In this document: in pieces, positions 1 to 13,852 of the stretch
Layout of the letters: each line of letters begins with the position of its first letter
Numbering within the stretch: the first letter of the stretch is position 1
Source: Warburgia ugandensis
Lineage: Eukaryota; Streptophyta; Magnoliopsida; Canellales; Canellaceae
NCBI GenBank assembly: GCA_035236585.1
Contig: CP141135.1
Coordinates: 73,075,057-73,139,056 of the forward strand
DNA length: 64,000 bases
Direction of reading: 5' to 3'
Position numbers and translations under genes: made by a program
The notes under the pieces: generated by a model
The model's database searches: none
Seen by the model: the letters and a program-made list of their open reading frames with translations, nothing else
Told to the model about the DNA's origin: nothing

Positions 1-744
1 GTATGGGAACAATGAGGTACTCATGAAACATAAGAGTAAAGAGGATTTGCTTTCTTCAGCACATCCAATATGTGGGATGCTTGTTGAGCCTTGCACATTC
101 AATATTTATCTACATCAAAAAAGAAAACAAAGCAATAATATTTTCCAAAGACATTGCAGTATCATCAAGAGGTAAAGGATCCAAGGTAATACTTCTGATG
201 CTGAAATCGTCTTCATTATGGATAAGTGACCACGTTGTTGATCAAATATTTACATCTAAGGCAAGGAAACTATAAAGTTTAACATTGTGAGAATGCACTA
301 GAGGGATCACAACAACATATAGGTGTTTTTGGATGTTGAACTAGGGGAAAAAGGAAAAGACTTTGTGCTTTAGCACTAAAAATGTACATTGTAAATCAAA
401 AAGGGCAGTACTCAGAACAAGAATTCTGCAAAACAAGCACTAGAGGTTGCCTTAGTACATTGCCACTCAAATATCACCATCTAAGACAAGGAAACTGTAG
501 TAGCAAATGGTGCAAGAATCAGCTAGAGGATCAGGATCATCATAAAATGTAGGTGTTTCATTGCAAATCCAAAAATTGTAGGACCCAGAAAAATGATTGA
601 ACAAAGGAAGTACCAGAGATTACTTCAGCAAATGGCAACTCTGGCTACCAGATGGGTATGAAGAAACAAAGTAGAAGCAAGTTTGGGAAGAAGAATCAGT
701 CATGGAACCAAACAAAGTTATATTTTAATGGTACAGCAGGAAAC

Positions 745-1180
745 AATTCAATGGCTACTCACAGTCAGGTGGGACCCTCCACTCAGGGATTGTTTTAAGC
801 TGAATTTTGATGTACCATCTTTGTGTAATCTGAACCCAACTGGGTATAGTAGCATACAGAATCACAAAGGGATGGTCCTAGCCACTAGGTCAAGATGGGT
901 GTAAGCACTCAAATGAGGTGGTGGTTCATGCTCTATATGCCGGAATCAAACTTTAAGATCATATCCTACACTTTAACCCCTCCAGGTGGATGATAACTAC
1001 TCCACAAGTTATTTCTTGGTGAAATTATGCCCAGAATCCGGAGAGGCCTGAACCTTTCATTAGAGAGCTTGGGGTGTTAGTGGGATGTAGTATCCTTTCA
1101 GGTTTCCTCCTAGGAGTTCTACTTGTTTAGAGGGATCACTTGCAAGAAAGGGAATTCAAAGTGGAGGTTTATACATGTGG
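745..1180 (+). pseudogene. Relic of a retroelement RNase H-like (RVT_3) domain
   Basis: The plus strand reads VRWDPPLRDCFKLNFD followed by NLNPTGYSSIQNHKG, which matches the opening of plant RVT_3 RNase H-like domains (W.PP..G..KLNFDG, then NPGPAG...RD..G). After a stop at 902, another frame reads TNEVVVHALYAGIKL, equivalent to the A-E helix segment, and then stops again. The reading frame is broken repeatedly, so it is dead. It is antisense to the PRAF gene and probably sits in one of its downstream introns. Confidence 0.55.
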
Positions 1181-1714
1181 GCAATCTTCAACACCCCTGA
1201 AAAAATTATTTTTGATATAATTTATTTTCGAATTACTTCATTTATAAGGATTCAAGACTTCCATTTCTCATATAGCTACTACTTCTTAGTAATGTCAGAT
1301 GAAGCTGTGACTGATTCTTATTGACCTCACTGTCTTAAAAAGTTCACAGGCTTTTCTTTACTAGTTAGGTAGAGGAGCTATCACAGTGCTGATCGTTCGT
1401 GGGCTGACTCCAATCCCCCAAGTACGTTTCTTTTCTTTTCTCTTCTTTTCTTTTCTTTTTTAAATTTTGTCTATGGCTAGATTCCATTTATCTTCTCCCT
1501 TATCTACTTCTTCCATCAGCAATGGAAGTTCACTTGAAAGACAAGCAAAGATGAACTTATTTCTATGGTAACAACTAGAGGAAAAAGCTGATATTTCAAA
1601 AAGGAATTATGGATCTATTTACCTAACCATCATGAGTTTCTCAATAGCACCCAAATCAGGAATATAAAGTGACAAATACAAATATTTCAAGCCTTGCACT
1701 TGCTATTTACTAAC

Positions 1715-4700
1715 CTGTGCTCTCAACTTAGTAACTTCTTGGCTTAGGCTGTCATTCCTCTGATCTGATTCGTTGACAGTGACTTCAGGATGTCTAAGGC
1801 CAGTTAGAGTTGGAGGTGGTGTTGTTGCACGGGGTGGACTGGGTCTTCTTGAGACAGGAGATGTTGCTCGAGAAGCCATTCTTGAACCCGGAACAGAAGC
1901 AGAAAATATTTTCTTTGATCCAAACATAACATCTGATGTTCTTGAAGAGTAAAACCTTCCCCATTGAGAACTTCCATTCAGGAGTGGAGAAAGGTTGGTG
2001 CTAATTGTTTCTGATTTCCTGTTGCGCCTCAAGTATCTGTCAGGATTCTTAAATGAATCAACTGACGAGAGTCTTGAAAGTTGCCCATTAATCTTAGAGT
2101 CTAAATTCTCTTCATTGGTACTCTGAGTTCGGTTCTTGACAAGTCGAGAAGTAGGTCCAGCCTCTATGACCTTCTTGAGTTTAACATAGCAATCATCACA
2201 TACACGATATGGCTTGTTTATATTTGGAGCCAAAGAGGCCTTCACTGATTTTCTGCTGCTGCATGCTTTGCAAAAGACCAACCCACAATTGTAGCAGTTA
2301 TGACGTTTTCTTCTGAAACCAAATGGATTACGACAACCAGAGCATACAGTATGATCAGCACCAGACAGCCATTTATGAAGACAGATAACAGCAGTGAAAT
2401 TTGAACCACACATAACAGTCTTAACTTGTTTTCCATTCAAAGCTTCAACAAGAGTTGGAGTGCTCCTGTCATCATTGTCTCCATGACCTAACCGACCATT
2501 TGCCCCTGTGCCCCAAGTATAAACCTCAGTTTTTGAAGTCAGAACTGCAACATGATAAGAACCACATGCTATCTCTTCTACAAAGCTATTGTGGATATTC
2601 CCTTCAATGCAAGTTGGACCTTTTCCATCAGGTTGAGGACTTCCTAGATGTCCATAGACAATACTCCCCATTGTATACACCCGGCCAGTGGTTGTTAGAG
2701 CAATTGTGACATTGTGCCCACAAGCCACTCGACAAAAGCTTGCTTCAACCAAAGCTGCTACACACTCTGGAACAAGTCTAGGTTCATTATCACCATGTCC
2801 AAGTCTGCCTTTATCCCCATCCCCCCAAGTGAATAGTTTTCCTGATGGGAAGCCATTAGAATCAGTAGATCCGTCCATAATTTCAACAACTGCAGCTGTG
2901 TGCCAAACACCACAAGATGCTCGCGTGGTTCGTAATCCTTTTAGGGATTCCACTTCCCTGGGCATGTTTGAGTTTCTCCGATCTCCATGGCCTAGAGCTC
3001 CAAAACTTCCATCACCAAATGTAAACAATTGACCTGCCGATGTCACAACAGCTGTATGCCAAGGTCCACAGGAAACTTGTGACACATGTATACCATCCAT
3101 ATGACCGGTCACCTTCTTAGGTATCCAGTAACTAACATCACTTCCATGCCCAAGAAGGCCACAGTAATGAGTACCATCTCCCCATGTATAAAGATCACCG
3201 GACATTGTAACAGCACATGTATGATACTCCCCACATGCTACAAATTCAACATTCACCCCACTTAGACCATCAACAAGCTTTGGGTGAGAAACATCAGCAT
3301 CTACTCCATGCCCAAGCCTGCCTCCTGACTCCTCACCCCAACTGAAGACTTCACCTTGTTTTGTGACTAACACAGCATGCCTGCTTCCACACGCTATATG
3401 GTGGACATCAAGTACGACTGTAGATTCCAGTGCTTTTGGTAGAAGAGAGTCCATGTTGGTAGCAGATGACCTTCCATTCCTGTATATACCACCACCAAGC
3501 ATTCCATCGCCGGTGCCTTCTCCCCATACAAAAACATCACCTAAGGCCTCAAAATCTTCATGACAAGAACCCTGGCTCGATGAACTCACTACACTAGATA
3601 GGCTAGCACGAAAAGCATCTACCGAGGAGCTCCGACCATTATCAGCAGCTCCAGAGGAGACTGAATTGCTAGAATTATCGGCTGAATCTGGCAAAAGCGA
3701 ACCTTTGGAAGCTGCAGTGAAGAGTATCACATCAGAAAATGCCTTCGCCAGTCCATTTTGTGGAAGATTCTCATGTGGAACATGGTTCCTTCGGGTGTCT
3801 CCAGGATCCTAGGATCACCGTAACAAGGGAGAAATTTAGTTTATGCACTTCTCAGACAGATCAAAATGGAGGAACATCACAACAACCAGACCTTCTTGGA
3901 GGTATCACTGCTACCAAATGGAGAAACAGAAGGAATGCTTCTTCGAGAGTGTACACTTGGACTATTTCCTTCAGAGGAAGCTCGATCACTTCTTGAATCA
4001 AGCCTCCATCTATGGTAGTTACCACGTGTAATCAGTGCCTTCAGAGCAACAAACCAGACTTCTGCTTCATCTTTATCCTTGCATATCTGTGAAAGAGTTA
4101 TTAACCAATACAATATTCATAACTTCAAGGATGCATACATAGATAATAATAAAAAATAAGCATGCATACAAGTCAAATGTGGAAAATTATGTCAGTTTAG
4201 GATTCAAAATTCTTCTAACTAACAAAAGAAACAAAAATTTCATCTGAGAAATGATTACCCAGAGATAAACTCACCAGATCCAAGGACCTATCATTATGAA
4301 TGAGAGAAAATGACTGGTATTCTTTCTCAGGGCGTGGGTAGCGTTGAAATATTGCCTGAAAGATGAGAGCATACATGTTATGTCTTTATTCACATCTCAT
4401 GTCTCAACTTCATTGAAGGAGAAAACATCAAAGGAATACAATAACACTTTTAAGAAACTAAGGAAACAATCTGATAGCAAGTAAAGGGTCATATCACTGA
4501 AATTCACAATTCATTGCCTTAAGTAGACACAGTAATTATATTTCTTTCAGTTCTAGAAGTACCACAGCCAACCCAACAACTAATGAAGGAATAAAAACTA
4601 TTTAAACAATGCAACAAAAAAGGAATGTGGAATTGCAGAATGCCAAAAGTGTGCCTTGTTAATTTGAATTAAAAAGGCATTGAAGACAACAAGAATTGAT

Positions 4701-7700
4701 TGGCAATTCAAACCTGCATGATAAAGAGAAAAAACCAGTATAATTTGCAGGCTTTATAGGTCCAGGAAAAGGTTTAAAAGAATGTCACATTTCATGTTCA
4801 GTTTTCAGCTCCTTTCAAGTTTAACTACTCCAAACTTTTATTTCATTATGGAGATTAAGTTGTTTCATGAAATAAAAAGGTTTAATAGGTAGAAGTAACA
4901 TGAAGCACACAAACTTACAGTACGCTGTCCAGGTATAATTTTGGACACATGACTTAGTTTCAGTTGTTTCTCCTCTTTGCCCGAGTACCATACCAATGCA
5001 GACTCATCCTGGAAAGCAAACAAATGAATGTGGTAACGGAGTCCAATCTCAGTTGCATCTTAAAACTAAAGCAAGAAGGCAACTCATATCATATACACAG
5101 AAATATGCAAAAGTAAATAAATAAATACAATAACGTGTCAAAGATGCTTAAATAGAAAAAAGTATGTCATGGCTAAAAGGAAAAGAACCTTTTTAGAATT
5201 ACATGCCAATGGTTTCTATATGAAGCTTGTTACATTATAATAAAGGACAATGAAAGATGTGTCTAAACTCACAAAAATAAGAGAACAAAAGAATAAAGAC
5301 TTGGACCACGTTGAGTGTATTAGAAGTGATGACCAAAGGGTACTAGTCAAAGATGATGAGACCAAACAAAGGTGGAAAAGTTATTTTCAAAAACTACTAA
5401 ATGGCAATTACCTTGAGAATATAAGGATTGAAAGTACCTTAAACCAAAAACCAAAATAACATTGGATATTATAGATACAACCACAGGATTAAAATACTTG
5501 AAATGAAATTAGAAAAGGCCTTAGAGCCCCGATGGTATACCAATAGAGGTTTGGAAGTATGTGGAAGATATTGGAATAGTTTAATTTACAAAGTTGTTTA
5601 ATAAGATTGTAAAATCGAAGAAAATGCCAAATGAATGGAGGAAGAGTAGTGTACCAATTTATAAGAATAAAAGAAACATACAGAGGATCACTAATTATCA
5701 ATGGATCAAACCTATAAGCCATACCATGACACTTTTTGAAAGAGTGATTGAGAAGAGGCCAAAGCATGAGACGAGTATATCGAAGAATCAGTTTGGTTTC
5801 ATGCCTGGGAAATTTACCATGAAAGCTATTTTTTTGTTTAGACAATTGATAGAGAAATATAAGGAAAGGAGAAAGGACCTCCACATGGTCATTTGAAGTT
5901 AAAAAAAGCTTGTGATAAGGTCCCCAAAAGTTAATATGGTGGGTGTTGGGTGAGAAAGGGGTCTCACAAGGGTATATAGACACAATTAAGGATATGTATA
6001 AGAGAACGTAACAAACATTAGGACCACTAACAAAGACCGGTGATTTTCCTATCATTATAGGATTGCACCAGAGATCAGCAATAAGCCCATACCATTTCAT
6101 GTTATTTATGGATGACTAAACAAAACATTTGCACGAGAAGATTCCATGGTGCAAATTATTTGCAGATGATATAGTTTTGACTAATAAGACAAGGGCGGGT
6201 GTGAACACAAAGCTAGAGTTATTGAGAAATGTATTAGAATCTAAAGGATTTAAAATTAGTCGAACTAAGACAAATTATAAGAAATGCAATTTTAGTAAGG
6301 GGAAGAGCAGGAGTGGAGCACCAATAAATATTAATAACCAAGAAGTTCCCCTAAAAGAACATTTCCAATACTTGGGATCAATAATTCATGAGAGCAAAGA
6401 GATTAAGAGGGAGGTTACCCAGAGAATCCAAGTGGGTTAAAACAAATGGAGGTGTACATCTAGAGTTTTGTGTGATCGATGCGTGCTACTCAAACTGAAA
6501 GGAAAATTCTATAAGATGGCTGTAAGGTCAGCCATGCTCTATGGATCAGAGTGTTAGGCAATTATGGAACAACATGTACATAGGATGAGCGTCACCAAAA
6601 TGCTGATGTTAAGATGGATGAGTGACAGAGCAAGAAAGGATAGAATTAGAAATAAAAACATTAGAGGAAACTTAGGAGTATGTAACAAGACAAGGGAGAT
6701 TAGACTTAGATGGTTTGGACATGTGCAACAAAGATGGAAAACTGCATCGGTTAGAAGGAGTGAGGTGATCCAAGTCAAACGTTCTAAAAGGGCAAGGGGA
6801 AGACTCAAAAGATTGTGGATAGAAGTGGTGAGAAAGCATTTAAAAACTTTAGGACTAAATGAAGCCTTGACACTTAATAGAGGGGAATGGAGGAACATGA
6901 TTCATGTGACCAACCCCTAAGTGGATAAGGTCTTGATGATGAGGTGCAGTATGGGTTTCCTTGAGCTGCTTGCCCAGCACTTCTTTCATAAAAAGGCTGA
7001 TCAGCTTAACCAGGCAGAGTTAGTGTCCAGCTGTTGGAATTTTCAGGAATACGGCACATAAGGCTTTGGATGGTTGCAGTTGTAAATTGACTTAACAAGA
7101 AATTATTCAAAGGTAGCAAGCAGAGGTAGTACCAAGATATAGAATTTCTTAGGGATATGCACATAAAGCTTATAGAGGTTTAGAGTTCATGTTCAGTGAA
7201 CCAAAATAATAATCTGTTGCCACAATGTACCTAACAACAATTCGTAGTGTTTATAAACCATGAAGTCAAATTTTCTTAAGGGTTGGATGCTCAATAGTAA
7301 GCTGACTTAGTACATAATTCTTAGAAAGAAACAAGCCAGATAATGTCAAGATCAGTTCATTTTTCTTAAAGTGATTAATCTTGGTCCGTTCTAGCATTAT
7401 GCATGGTTGCAATTCCTATAGACTAGAATGTGAAAGTTACAAAAGGGATGACTATGAGAAACTTGAAAAATGTCAAGAAACTTTTTCTTGGCGATGGAGG
7501 AAATAAGCATCCAGCAATGGGACTTATTTCACCTGAAAGGTCAGGTTATACCACCAGCCTGAATGAAGAAGTTCCAAAACCTATATAGAATTTTGCAGAA
7601 AATTCTGAAACCTTCTCCAGAATCCCCCACCAGAAAATAATTACCCTCTGAAATTTCAAGTTTTTTAAGACAATGTTCAGACCCTTCTCAAATCAGCAAT

Positions 7701-9758
7701 ATCATGCTGATGTCATGCCACTTTAGCAGTATTGGCACATTTAGGCCCTATGCTTTTCTACTATACCCTTCTGTTGAAGAACTTTTATGCTGCTTTCTAT
7801 GGTTCCTGACTAGATGCAGCATCGTTAACTGAAAGTGAAATTGTTTGTCTCTAGCATAACACTTACCATTGACTTTGAGTGTATAGAAAAAGGTGGGGCT
7901 GATTAATTCCCGCCACATTCTTCTTTCCATTTTGGAGATGTATAGTGAGTACAGCAAAAAGGAAGGGAACTGATCAATCCATTTTATGGATAAGCAGCCT
8001 TTTCTCACAAGTTAGCACTCAAACAAAATAGGGTCAGCAAGTATGATGAGGAAAGAAAAATAAACAGAACAAACGAAAGAGACCTACTCAGGGCAGAAAC
8101 AGTAGCAATTAGAGGTGTCTGTATCAGAAATCACCTACTGATTCTAAGCAAAAGTTCAGCTTGTCTAGCCAAGACACAAGAACAAACCAGGGTAAAATTT
8201 GCACCTAAAATAGGGCTAAAGCAAGAAATGAACCTAGAAAGAAACTCTTAATCATTCGTCATACAAATTATAGATTACATCCCTATTGACAGATTTCCAA
8301 CGAACCAAAATGAGAAATAACTAGGAAACTTCAAGTAACTTCTAAACCAGTCAAAACAGGAAACTACTAAACTACTCTTAATTAAAATAGAACTGACTTC
8401 AAACTTGGCCAGATCAAAACAGGAAACTATGTAAGACATTCTAATTGAAACAAATAACTATTATAAGAAAGAAAAAGTGTACTAAAAGTGCTGTAAAATA
8501 CGTTTTATCCCAGTAAGAGGACCCGCAAAGTCTTCATCTTTGAGAATCACACAATTTCCCTTCTACATGTACTTTGCAAATCAAAGGTTTAGCTTCTCTT
8601 TCCATATATTGCCTGAGTTTCCTCTAGATTCGAATAAGGAAATACATTCACCAGTTCCTTTCAGTTCTTTCCATCCACTATTTGGAAAATTTCCACTGAC
8701 TGGGAAGTCATTGCAAAAACTTATGCCCAATTTAATATAGTAGTCTTGCATGTACATTTAGCATTTAATAAAGTAATTAAAACTCTATATCTAGGATGGC
8801 TCTAATGCAAGGTAAGGCTGCCTACTATGGGCCCTTGTGGTCCGCCCCTTCCCCGGACCCCGCATAGGAGGGAGCTTCGTGCACAAGGACTGCCCTTAAT
8901 CTAGGATGGCTCTAATTTTGCCCATTTGTCTTCTTGGTTGCTAACATGACAAGACAACATCACTTTCATAATGACACTCTCACTTTGCAAACATAGTGGG
9001 TAAGTGCCACGTTGAGAAAGGAAGTCCTCTGCATGCATGAATGCCTTCTATATGGTAGAACTAAAGACAAATCACTGTTTTTGCATAGGTATGAGAGTCT
9101 ATGTTAACTTAGTTATCACCATGTGTAAAAGTCTGTGCATTAGCCTAGTCCAATCAAAAGAGTAAAGCACTCTAACCCATTTTTAAGTACAACCAACAAC
9201 TACCAAACTTGCTGTAACTCTTTCCTAGCTGAAACAAACAGAAACTGCAAACATGTCTACCAACACAGTAAAATGCATTTTCCAACTAAGAAAATCCAAA
9301 CATTTCATCTCTGAGAATCACGTGTTTTATCTTCTAGTGAAACTAGGACGTTCCCTAGCACTATTCTTTCTTCTCTAGCATACTTTATGAGTTTCAGAAA
9401 TGGCAAAGATGGTCCAGCATCAAACAGCAATCAAAGTTAGCATGCTTATGAAAAATTGGAGGATCAGATCATTTATTCTGCCTTGGGGAAAGGTGCATGG
9501 TAATAACAACACACATCATATTTCTACAACCAAAACTGATCAAGTGTCAGACTCTATATGCTATCCAGCCACTTAGCAGGGTCTGAGCTTCTAATAGAGA
9601 TTCACTACCCCCTACTATGTGCAGCTTTCCGAATAAACAGATGAGTTGTTTTTTTAAAAGGAATAAAAAGATAAGTTGTTACTTCCAGCTATTGTTCTCC
9701 CTATAGCATGCTAGTGAGGATCAGTCAATCTAGTAGTGGTTGCCTAACTCAAACAATC

Positions 9759-9793
<35 letters not shown>

Positions 9794-11708
9794 AGAGTTA
9801 CCTTTGAGATGCTTCAATTTAGCTTGGTTTAAATGCTAGTGAAACAACATGATGCCACAACGGCTATATTAGCCAGTCTTACGTCCATGAATGTGTATGA
9901 TACCCAATAGATAGAAGAAGTAGCAACCAGCAGAATGAAATAATAAAGACCAATTACATTAAACAACCAAGAGTTGTAGGAAAGCACACAAAAGATAAGA
10001 ATGATTTGGCAGAGGTAAACTTGACCACAACTGGTGTTCATTACTCTATGTTGTCTCAGTTTTAGATAGTGAAAGCAAGACTGTTAGTTGTTACTATCTT
10101 ATGAATTATAGGTTATTTCCTAGTAGACGGGAACCACAAAGGAATAAACCAGGACTGGACAGTGAAAAAATGGTTTTTGAAAGTCAAAGCAGGGCTCGCG
10201 CATTACATTTAAAAGTAATAGCTCATGCAAGTATGAGGTTAAATGTCTGAAACCTGATTGGTAGAACCAAAATAGCCTAATTCGTTAAATTAATTAGGGA
10301 AAATGACAACTTTAAACAGGAAAGGACGACTTTAAATAAATGAAAGAATGCAATATACATAACAAGGAGCTGAAAATAATTATTCAAACACAATGGAGGA
10401 GAGCAACAATAGAATTTGTTCCTTGGAGAACCAACTGCTGAGCACCAATACAAGATTCATTCTCAGCCTATGCTTTGTGCTTCAAAATAAGGGGAATTAA
10501 ATTAACTATTAAATATGCTAGTAAAAGCAAGACAGCCATGACAGGCGGTAAATTACACAACCCACTAGGGTGCATGCATGGTTTACAGTTTACAATTACC
10601 AACTTGTTCAGTTTGTACCTTCCATCTTTTGATGTCTTTAATATCCTTTACTCATAAACTCCAATCAAGTAGAAAAGCAATAGTTATTTTGGTCGAGTGC
10701 TTTGTTTTCACTTCAGAATCAAGATAATCCCAGTTATTTAGATGAGACAGATAATCCCTGAAACTTATTGCCCTCCAGAACGTATTTGAACAATGGATCT
10801 TCCATGTTTCAGCTTCAGGCAGGAAGTCAAAATAATTTCCTCTTCATTCTAGGAGTTAAAGCATGACAGGAGTCAGAAACACCAACTTTGGAAACAAAGA
10901 CTTTCATCTTAGTTACCTTTTCTAGCTAGCTCCTATCCAGCAAACTTACTTAAATGGATTTCTGCAAAACATATTGAATCTCAACAAGGAAATTTTGGAT
11001 AGCATGGAAGAAAACACTCTCTACATGAGCAAACCTCGATGGAGAGCTTGTTCTTAAGCAACTTAAATATCATAACAAGCCATACAAATCAAGGTAGAAG
11101 AAACTGAAAGGAAAATATTGGGGAACTGAAAAGCTCATTATATGTTTCTAAGTATAGTTGCAAGCAACTTACATTGGAAAGCCTAAAAGGACAGAACTTG
11201 GGCTTCCCTCTTCTCCCGTACTTTAGAAGCTGTGACCCTTTCTTAAGGGCTGTAATGGCCTGCACATTCGAAAAGTTTATACATGAATTCACACATGGCC
11301 CCAGTGAATACCATTTAAAGTCAATCTGTTCACATGGAAGAGGGTGTTTAATACTACTGGTTGTAGTAAACCAATTAAAAGCTCTAATTTCTTAACTCAT
11401 AAATGGTGGATACAGGGAGTTGTTTCAAAGGACACTGTTTGAGCGCTTGTGCATCTCTATTACTTATAGAATACTGTATCTTCATTTAGCTGATACAACA
11501 GCATGTGTAAATTTGTAATCATCACGAAAAAATCTAATACAAACCAACAGATGATGTAAACGTAATGATTGAGCAAAGTGCAAATGTATGCAAATTTACC
11601 TACAATTCTGAACGGTTTATTCAGTCAATGAGAGCCAAATGAATGAACAAGAAAGCTTACCAGCTCAACATCCCTCTCGACCGGACCACTCCTCGAGAGA
11701 TCCGCCAT
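1715..11708 (-). CDS. PRAF: PRAF-type protein (PH, RCC1 repeats, FYVE finger), 3' end outside window
   Basis: Six exons join in phase at GT-AG sites: 11661-11708 (start MADLSRSGPVERDVEL), 11173-11259, 4919-5008, 4275-4355, 3892-4086 and 1715-3808, giving 865 residues. Residues 17-130 form a PH domain (KPKFCPFRLSN, then a lysine-rich WYSGKEEK stretch). About 255-640 are RCC1 blade repeats (repeated CG.YHT / WG.G..GRLGHG). About 640-705 is a FYVE finger with paired CxxC motifs. Its basic patch reads RKRHNCYNC, the plant PRAF variant of the usual R(R/K)HHCR. A Ser/Arg/Pro-rich linker follows, and the exon ends at the start of a predicted coiled coil. Family members continue for roughly 200 residues with a coiled coil and BRX domain; I found no such exon between 1 and 1700, so these lie off the left edge. 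Family knowledge: phosphoinositide binding, membrane association and possible GTPase exchange activity. The 3809-3891 intron is only 83 bp; the second intron (5009-11172) is 6.16 kb and holds a LINE and a SINE. Confidence 0.93.
5249..6941 (+). mobile_element. RTE-clade LINE, 5'-truncated copy in PRAF intron
   Basis: Broken frames encode the end of the linker and the reverse transcriptase: KKMPNEWRKSS, NQFGFMPGKFTMKAIFLFRQL, LFADDIVL (catalytic FADD intact) and the C-terminal MLRWMSDRARKDRIRNKNI block. The copy ends in GGATAAGGTCTTGATGATG, the 3' end shared by all RTE pieces here. The 5' half (endonuclease) is missing, as expected from incomplete target-primed reverse transcription. Several frameshifts and stops make it inactive. 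It is antisense to the host gene. Confidence 0.88.
8807..8898 (+). mobile_element. Au-like SINE, 5'-truncated, with 18-bp target-site duplication
   Basis: The sequence begins inside the SINE at GCAAGGTAAGGCTGCC and runs through the conserved CCCTTGTGGTCCGCCCCTTC block to the GCTGCCC-like 3' end. It is flanked by a perfect repeat ATCTAGGATGGCTCTAAT at 8789-8806 and 8899-8916, which proves a discrete retroposition event. It lies in the large PRAF intron. Confidence 0.9.
9761..9791 (+). repeat. (TAA)n microsatellite
   Basis: About ten TAA units in the 6.16-kb PRAF intron. The remainder of 7000-11170 is AT-rich intron apart from the SINE at 8807-8898, and I see no other gene there. Confidence 0.9.
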
Positions 11709-12428
11709 TTATGTTGCAAATTCAAGCACTCTTCCCGTATGGAATACAACCCATTTATACAATGCAAAACAATTGGATAATCACAACAAAACGTCCAAGT
11801 CCGCCCCATAAATTCCTCCTCGGAACTTCTTTGTTACAATATGTAAAACGAGCTTCTTCATTTATTCCATGACAATGAAAAACTCTCTCATATACAGGGT
11901 CTAATTCACAAAACGAAAACCTAGCAGTTCCAAGGTCCAATACATAGTTCTGAATTATTCTCTCTCATTCAAGGCGCAAAGTAACTCAAATCCTCAATAG
12001 TACAAACCCCCGAAATAACATCAGCATTGTTTCAAAACACGAGTAATTCTTCATTTCATGCTTCGAACAAACCCTAAAGTCTCATTAATCCCAAAGAATC
12101 ATTCCAAACTCTGAAATGCCGCCATTAAAACCCAAAAACATCGTTCAGCACCCTAGATATCATCAACCCACCACAATGTAGAAGATGACGATATCAACTT
12201 CAAGAACAGGCGAAATATCCCTCGCGTTCGGGCATTTTCGATGAATCTGAGTTGGTTTAGCTCGGATCCAAGAGGAGAATCGATTAAGACGAATTATGCG
12301 AAGATTTTCTGATTGTGTTTGTAGGTTGTGGGAGATCACCTGCGGCGAGGGTTGGGAAAATGAGGAAGAAATCGCAGGTTTTTGGGAAAATGGAAATCGC
12401 AGGTTCAGGGACACTAACGTGCGCCTCC

Positions 12429-12461
<33 letters not shown>

Positions 12462-12474
12462 ACTTCTAACTGTT

Positions 12475-13318
12475 TGGTTTCTCTTAATTCCATTTTTCCC
12501 GGTTCTTGCCACGTCAGCAACCGAAATGCTCTTGTCCGTAATCCAACTTTTGAATTTAACTGATTGACCATTCTAGCCTTGACGTTTCGCCAAATGCCAG
12601 AAATGTACTGGGAGATGCGTGGAAATCATATGGCATCCCTATTCCCTACGTACATGTATTTGTATAAGGATTAGCTTTGTAGATTGTTTATGGATCCCGC
12701 TGGACGATCCTAACCGTTGAATATATTTCTTAGTTTTGTATTGTTGATTATTGGACGTAAAGGAATGATTAGGATCTTCTGAAAGAAATTTTCTGAGCAT
12801 AAGAGAAAAGATAAATGATGTAGATCATGCCAATAAATAGTCTCATAATTTAATAATAAAGATGTATATTAATACTGATGCCTTTAATTCACAAGCCAGG
12901 AAAAGATGAATATTAATGTCAGAATACAATTAGCCGCTTAGACATCAAGTTAGGATTGACTTACAAAATTACGCATTGGAATTATCCACAGGGGGGAGTT
13001 CATTATGGAACTGGCCATAATGTTGTGTAACTCCAAGGGGAGGTACGGAGAATTAGATATTGAGCGTGGGCAGTTAGGCATTCGCAATACAAGCCTGGAT
13101 CGTAACGGGTTTTTGTCAAGTAAGTCATTGTAAACACCACTACCCATTAGAATTTATTGTAGTCGATGATTGGCAATGATACTTTCACAGTGATCTCTCT
13201 ATCTCTCTCTTATTAGTGATGTTTTGCCTTTAGAGGGTAGTATCAATGGCAATCCAAAGTTTTTATTCAATGGATTATTCTAGCAACTGTTGCCTTTAAT
13301 TGTAAAATTGTTGTCGTC
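12475..13318. other. Intergenic stretch, nothing recognised
   Basis: Upstream flank of the PRAF gene. No open frame with coding character, no repeat I recognise beyond short CT runs. Confidence 0.5.
12508..12518. promoter_or_regulatory. ACGT-core bZIP-type motif upstream of the PRAF gene
   Basis: GCCACGTCAGC contains TGACGTGGC on the minus strand, a typical bZIP binding core. It lies about 800 bp upstream of the PRAF start codon, next to a CT run at 12433-12461 (GA-rich in gene sense) that looks like a plant 5' leader or core promoter. Function is inferred from position and motif only. Confidence 0.3.
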
Positions 13319-13852
13319 TTCATCAAGATCTTATTCTAATTAGGGGTTGGTCACATGAATTTTGTTCCTCCATTCTACTCTGTTAACTGTCATTGTTTCA
13401 TTTAGTCCCAAAAATTTTAAATTATTTCTCACCACTTTTATTTACTTTCTTTTGTGCCTTTCCCTTGCCATTTAGAGCCTTTAACTTGGATTGCCTTGCT
13501 TCTTTTAATTGGTGTCTTTTTTTTATCTACATTGGACAAATCCAAACCATTTAAGTCTAATTTCCTTATCTTGTTATCTATTGGTGATATTCCTAAGTTT
13601 CCTTTAATATTTTCATTTCTAATTCTATCATTTAATACTCATCCATTTTAACATCTCCATTTCGGCGATATTCATCATATGTACATGTTGTTCCTTAATT
13701 GCCCAACACTTTGATCTATGGATCATGGCTGACTTTATAGCCATCCTATAAAATATTTCTTTCAGTTTGAGTGGCACTTTCCAATCACACAAAACTCCGA
13801 AGACTCATCTACGTTTATTCCAACCCACCCGGATTCTCTAGGTAACCTTTAT
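13319..13852 (-). mobile_element. RTE-clade LINE, 3' fragment
   Basis: Minus-strand sequence corresponds to the last ~530 bp of the LINE: the MLRWMSG-like C-terminal block in degenerate form and the shared 3' terminus, which appears on the plus strand as TCATCAAGATCTTATTCTAA. It is heavily mutated compared with the copy at 14.9 kb. Confidence 0.8.

Noticed and set aside
683..904. The 73-codon open frame at 683-904 as an intact gene
   Set aside because: It is a broken fragment of an RNase H-like retroelement domain.
1..1700. Search for the coiled-coil and BRX exons of the PRAF gene
   Set aside because: No matching coding sequence with splice sites was found on the minus strand, so these exons are placed outside the window.
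2242..3563. Several open frames antisense to or overlapping the PRAF RCC1/FYVE exon
   Set aside because: They are shadows of the real coding exon; none has independent family features.
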